A program made the position numbers and the translations under genes. 64,000 bases of DNA from the NCBI GenBank assembly GCA_029550525.1, contig JAKPHF010000036.1, forward strand, positions 62,001-126,000. The letters run 5' to 3'. The notes below the pieces were generated by a model, which saw only the letters and a list, made by a program, of their open reading frames with translations, was not told the origin of the DNA and did no database searches. This stretch comes from Planctomycetota bacterium (lineage in GTDB: Bacteria > Planctomycetota > Phycisphaerae > UBA1845 > PWPN01). Below, piece after piece: positions 63,110 through 64,000 of this stretch (positions within the stretch are counted from its first letter, which is position 1; every line of letters begins with the position of its first letter).

Positions 63110-64000
63110 TGGCCACCTCCGACAGTTCCACGTCGGCCGATTCGATCTCCTGCTGGCGGGCGAGCCGCTCGAGCAACACGCGCTTGTAATCCCGAGGCAT
63201 GATCTTCACGAACTTGGGCAGATACCGGCTGAACTCCTTGAGCACGCGCCGGCCGACCACGCTGTCGGTGTGCAGAACATGCCGCTCGATCAGCCGCCGG
63301 AGCTCCTGCACGTCGGCCGGGTCCGCAACCTTCTCCAGATCCACCATCTCGAGGTTGCAGCGGAACTCGCCGAAATCCCCGGCCTCGTCCAGGACGTACG
63401 CGATGCCGCCGCTCATGCCCGCGGCGAAGTTGCGGCCGGTCGTGCCGAGCACCACCACCCGCCCGCCGGTCATGTACTCGCAGCCGTGGTCGCCGACCCC
63501 TTCGACGACCGCGCGGGCGCCGCTGTTGCGTACGCAGAACCGCTCACCCGCGATACCCCGAATATAAGCTTCCCCGCCGGTGGCCCCGTACAGCGCCACG
63601 TTCCCGCAGATGATGTTGTCCTCGGCGGCGAACGTGGCCTGACGCGGCGGATAGAGGATGAGCCGTCCGCCCGACAGCCCCTTGCCGAAGTAGTCGTTCG
63701 CGTCGCCCTCCACCTCCATGGTCATGCCGCGCGGGATGAACGCCGCGAAGCTCTGGCCGGCCGAGCCGACGCACTTGATATGCAGCGTATCGTCGGGCAG
63801 CCCTGCCCCGCCATACTTCCGCGTGATCTCGCTACCGGTGATCGTGCCCACCGTGCGATAGAGGTTCTTGATCTGGATTTCCTTGTACACCTTCTCGCCA
63901 CGTTCGATGGCCGGAGCGGCCAACGGAAGCAGCACGTTTACATCGAACGAGCGTTCGATCCCGTGGTCCTGCGGCTGCTGACAACGCGTGCCGATGAACG
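63102..64000 (-). CDS. gltB: Glutamate synthase large subunit, C-terminal part (5' partial)
   Basis: Open from the right edge to the stop at 63102; ~299 residues of the ~1500-residue protein are visible. The visible part is the GXGXG beta-helix domain: [20 protein letters not shown] and, further on, [80 protein letters not shown]. The glutaminase and FMN domains lie outside. It is the partner of GltD in the same operon. Confidence 0.95.
   Translation of the reverse strand, partial: FIGTRCQQPQDHGIERSFDVNVLLPLAAPAIERGEKVYKEIQIKNLYRTVGTITGSEITRKYGGAGLPDDTLHIKCVGSAGQSFAAFIPRGMTMEVEGDANDYFGKGLSGGRLILYPPRQATFAAEDNIICGNVALYGATGGEAYIRGIAGERFCVRNSGARAVVEGVGDHGCEYMTGGRVVVLGTTGRNFAAGMSGGIAYVLDEAGDFGEFRCNLEMVDLEKVADPADVQELRRLIERHVLHTDSVVGRRVLKEFSRYLPKFVKIMPRDYKRVLLERLARQQEIESADVELSEVANG

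Overview
The window looks like a chromosomal segment of a GC-rich planctomycete, probably a Phycisphaerae-like lineage. This is inferred from content: PEP-CTERM and dockerin-like secreted proteins, FGE-fold proteins with beta-sandwich repeats, a very large FG-GAP lipoprotein, a long membrane pyrophosphatase, TPR/OmpA-like lipoproteins, a Sua5-phosphatase fusion, and many short palindromic and heptameric repeats between genes. No rRNA, tRNA, CRISPR array, prophage or transposase gene was found.

Layout. 1-1.9 kb: the end of a manganese/iron ABC permease that carries a DtxR-like tail, then a DtxR-family regulator. 1.9-15.3 kb: a minus-strand complex I operon read nuoI-A-B-C-D-H-J-K-L-M-N, ending in a ferritin-like gene. 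The NADH-oxidising module (nuoEFG) is absent, so the electron donor is open. 15.3-18.1 kb: a GH2 beta-mannosidase-like enzyme. 18.1-24 kb: a small degenerate planctomycete gene, a FlgT-like secreted protein, rpsU, and a K+-dependent-type membrane pyrophosphatase with a large extra loop. 24.4-30.5 kb: an island of secreted proteins (six chitobiase-type repeats plus FGE fold, a PEP-CTERM protein, a second FGE-fold protein, a dockerin-like protein), several with their own promoter or terminator. 30.7-34 kb: a Tat-type Gfo/Idh/MocA oxidoreductase converging on an NCS1-family transporter. 34-41.8 kb (minus strand): TPR lipoprotein, OmpA-like lipoprotein, glycerol-1-phosphate dehydrogenase, a small unknown, a TPR-YggX fusion, a PDZ protein and an APH-like kinase. 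42-49 kb: LOG-family protein, a secreted GH43/32-like beta-propeller protein, and a 1287-residue FG-GAP lipoprotein. 49.4-61.5 kb: housekeeping genes, mostly on the plus strand: lysS, LolC/E- and LolD-type transporter genes, ilvE, an M42 peptidase, recQ, a small membrane protein, the Sua5-phosphatase fusion and rpiB, with a NagD-like phosphatase on the minus strand. 61.6-64 kb: gltD and the end of gltB on the minus strand.

How the genes fit together. Two proton/ion-pumping systems (complex I and the pyrophosphatase) point to a membrane-energy-centred metabolism. Two glycoside hydrolase-like genes, an oxidoreductase and an NCS1 transporter suggest use of carbohydrates and small organic nutrients. 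GltBD and IlvE cover nitrogen assimilation and amino acid metabolism.

The strongest non-coding signal is a set of dispersed repeats. Heptanucleotide arrays lie between genes, several as inward-facing pairs. A GACGCGG-type octamer element sits directly after the stop codons of five nuo genes in the same orientation. Several families of short palindromes are present, two or three of them apparently inserted in frame inside the mannosidase gene.
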